Both the position numbers and the translations under genes were made by a program. DNA of 33,726 nucleotides from an archaeon (GTDB lineage Archaea; Asgardarchaeota; Thorarchaeia; Thorarchaeales; Thorarchaeaceae). Positions 32,291 through 33,726 of the stretch are shown here, piece by piece. The stretch lies in contig JAJRZD010000085.1 in assembly GCA_024275415.1 (NCBI GenBank), forward strand, positions 1 to 33,726, in the 5' to 3' direction. The notes under the pieces are model-generated. The model did no database searches and was not told where the DNA came from. It saw only the letters and a list, made by a program, of their open reading frames with translations. Within the stretch, counting starts at the first letter, position 1. The number at the start of each line of letters is the position of its first letter.

Positions 32291-33726
32291 CTAACGAGTC
32301 TTGGTTCGGAAGTAGATCCATAGAAGGGCAAGTGACGACAGGATGCCCAAAGCCAAGACTGCGCCCCAGAGGAGCGGTGGGGTTGGGTCGTGAGTCATCG
32401 GTGCGATTGTGTACTCGAACCATTCGGTGATATACTCATTATGAACAGATGAGTTGTCCACAGCACGGATTCGGTACTTCAAGTTGTCACCGATATTGAA
32501 CTCGCCAAGATGGACATAGTAGATATCGTTGCCAAATTCGGTCATGTTCATTGTGTGAACTGTTTCGTCCTCATTGACTGTCCATTGGATCTCTACAGTG
32601 GTAAGGTTGTTGATGTCCCAGACGTATGCTTGGACAGTCACGTTGTTCGTGGACACTGTGGTGAATGCCTCTAGCACTTTTGTATCACGAATGGTTGGGA
32701 GGTGGGCATCTGGGGTCACGGTAACTGTTGTCAAGACAATGGTGGTCTGGTTGAAGTAGTCCACGAGCGTCATATTGTAGATATATTCGCCAACGTCAAG
32801 TCCATCGATCGAGATACTCAGGTTCTCGCCACGCCAAGTGCCGTTCATTAAGACCTCACCATCTCGAGTCAGGTTGTAACTCCGTGGGTTGTTCTCTTCT
32901 GCTGACCAATTCAGGACGTAGCCTGTATATCCTTCTTCATATTCGAACTCGGTGAGCGCGTCCACTATCGGGGCGCGGACGTCCTCATAGATTGTCACAT
33001 TGACGCTGTCGCTCGAATTGTACCCAAACTTGTCGAAGAGCGTCAGGGTGAAGGTATAGTTCCCAAGGTACATCCTGTCCACAGAGAACGTGATGTTCTT
33101 CCCATCTGGATTTTCAAGAACCCACTCCTCCTGTGTCAGGTTCGAAGGAATCCCGATGATTGCAGATAGATTCCCATAGGTCGTATCGTTATAGTGGATT
33201 ATCACTTCAAGACTATAATTTGATGGATTGCTGTCGTACGTGAACCATGTTATCTTATTACCGGTATTTCCGAACTCGAAGGACAGGTCATCAGGAGATG
33301 AGATTACTGGCGGTGTCAAGTCAACAAAGACCGTGATGTTCACCGAGTTGGTGGCATTATATCCAAGGGTGTCATTCACAAAAAGTGTGTAGACATAGTA
33401 GTGCGAGGCATTCAGCCCATCGATGTTGATAGTGATATTGCTTCCGTCCCATACCCCTGCTTCGATGACTGTATCGTTGCTTGTGGTTTCATTGGACTTT
33501 CGTGTGATATTGTAGAAGCTTGGATTCGTTTCGGTTATGTTCCACGTTATAGTATGCCCAAAGCTGCCCTCTTCATAGGATGCATTCGTTGCACCATACT
33601 CGCCGTCGATTGTGGGAGTAATTATTGGAGCTTTGGTGTCGGCTATGATTTCCACATTGACAGAATCTGATACCGTTTCGTTGTTGGCGTTGAACACCGT
33701 GCATGTGTAGGTGAAAGTGATAGGCA
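32291..33726 (-). CDS. Ig-like repeat surface protein, N-terminus beyond the window
   Basis: The frame stays open to the right edge, so only the last 478 residues or so are here. At least four tandem beta-sandwich (Ig/cadherin-like) units of 90-115 residues follow one another, each opening with a D-x-x-x-P-x-I motif (DTKAPIITP, DLTPPVISS, DVRAPIVDA, DAHLPTIRD) and containing an ITW / NPS-Y pattern and a closing GxYxYxxxxxD strand. About 29 N-x-S/T sequons by eye, one per 16 residues, fit dense N-glycosylation. The C-terminus is a membrane anchor (LLWGAVLALGILSSLALLWIYF) followed by RTKTR. A cell-surface adhesion or envelope role is inferred. The first codon visible as a start (GTG at 33697) is not the true start. 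Confidence 0.85.
   Translation of the reverse strand, partial: PITFTYTCTVFNANNETVSDSVNVEIIADTKAPIITPTIDGEYGATNASYEEGSFGHTITWNITETNPSFYNITRKSNETTSNDTVIEAGVWDGSNITINIDGLNASHYYVYTLFVNDTLGYNATNSVNITVFVDLTPPVISSPDDLSFEFGNTGNKITWFTYDSNPSNYSLEVIIHYNDTTYGNLSAIIGIPSNLTQEEWVLENPDGKNITFSVDRMYLGNYTFTLTLFDKFGYNSSDSVNVTIYEDVRAPIVDALTEFEYEEGYTGYVLNWSAEENNPRSYNLTRDGEVLMNGTWRGENLSISIDGLDVGEYIYNMTLVDYFNQTTIVLTTVTVTPDAHLPTIRDTKVLEAFTTVSTNNVTVQAYVWDINNLTTVEIQWTVNEDETVHTMNMTEFGNDIYYVHLGEFNIGDNLKYRIRAVDNSSVHNEYITEWFEYTIAPMTHDPTPPLLWGAVLALGILSSLALLWIYFRTKTR

Overview
The window looks like chromosomal DNA of an Asgard archaeon, perhaps of the Thorarchaeia type; the exact lineage cannot be fixed by reading alone. The archaeal signs are TATA boxes about 25 nt upstream of inferred transcript starts, Shine-Dalgarno sites of the GGTGAT/GGAGG type, a coenzyme F420 hydrogenase beta-like flavoprotein, and large sequon-rich surface proteins with a C-terminal membrane anchor. 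The Asgard sign is a compact gene cluster joining an MglA/Arf-like small GTPase to three Roadblock/LC7-type proteins. No rRNA, tRNA, CRISPR array or insertion sequence was seen.

Layout. 0-2.5 kb (minus): ABC-2 type exporter (ATPase and permease). 2.6-4.1 kb (minus): a double PRC-barrel protein and a GNAT acetyltransferase, each with its own promoter. 4.2-7.65 kb (minus): the most interesting region, read from a strong TATA box at 7641-7650: a V4R/Bet3-like candidate, a 40-residue Cys/His micro-protein, a Roadblock protein, the GTPase, two more Roadblock-like proteins, and a protein with a PHD/RING-variant-like C4HC3 finger plus a zinc ribbon. 7.8-10.7 kb: a MarR/GbsR-like regulator (minus) divergent from a receiver-PAS-PAS-PAS-histidine kinase (plus). 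10.7-11.2 kb holds no gene. 11.2-12.5 kb: an exported protein with a poly-Gly tail and its own promoter and terminator. 12.6-18.7 kb (plus): a MacB/LolCDE-like ABC system with one ATPase between two giant FtsX-type permeases. 18.8-19.7 kb (plus): a doubtful micro-ORF and a histidine-phosphatase-fold protein that has lost its catalytic residues. 19.7-23.4 kb (minus): a 1202-residue S-layer-like surface protein with a good terminator. 23.6-26.6 kb (minus): glycogen-debranching enzyme translationally coupled to a metallo-beta-lactamase-fold hydrolase. 26.7-28.7 kb: an MFS transporter converging on GTP cyclohydrolase II. 28.8-32.3 kb (plus): a ClC-CBS chloride channel/exchanger, an FrhB-like iron-sulfur flavoprotein and a THEP1-type NTPase. 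32.3 kb to the right edge (minus): the C-terminal part of an Ig-like repeat surface protein that runs out of the window.

The candidate for a new system is the 4.2-7.6 kb cluster. It combines a GTPase, several Roadblock proteins (known GTPase partners or regulators), a possible TRAPP/V4R-superfamily protein and two kinds of small zinc-binding proteins in one transcription unit. Several published-style gene starts would be wrong here: strong Shine-Dalgarno sites place the real starts at 3350, 4066, 5412, 6969, 8552, 11206, 24547 (TTG) and 26710.
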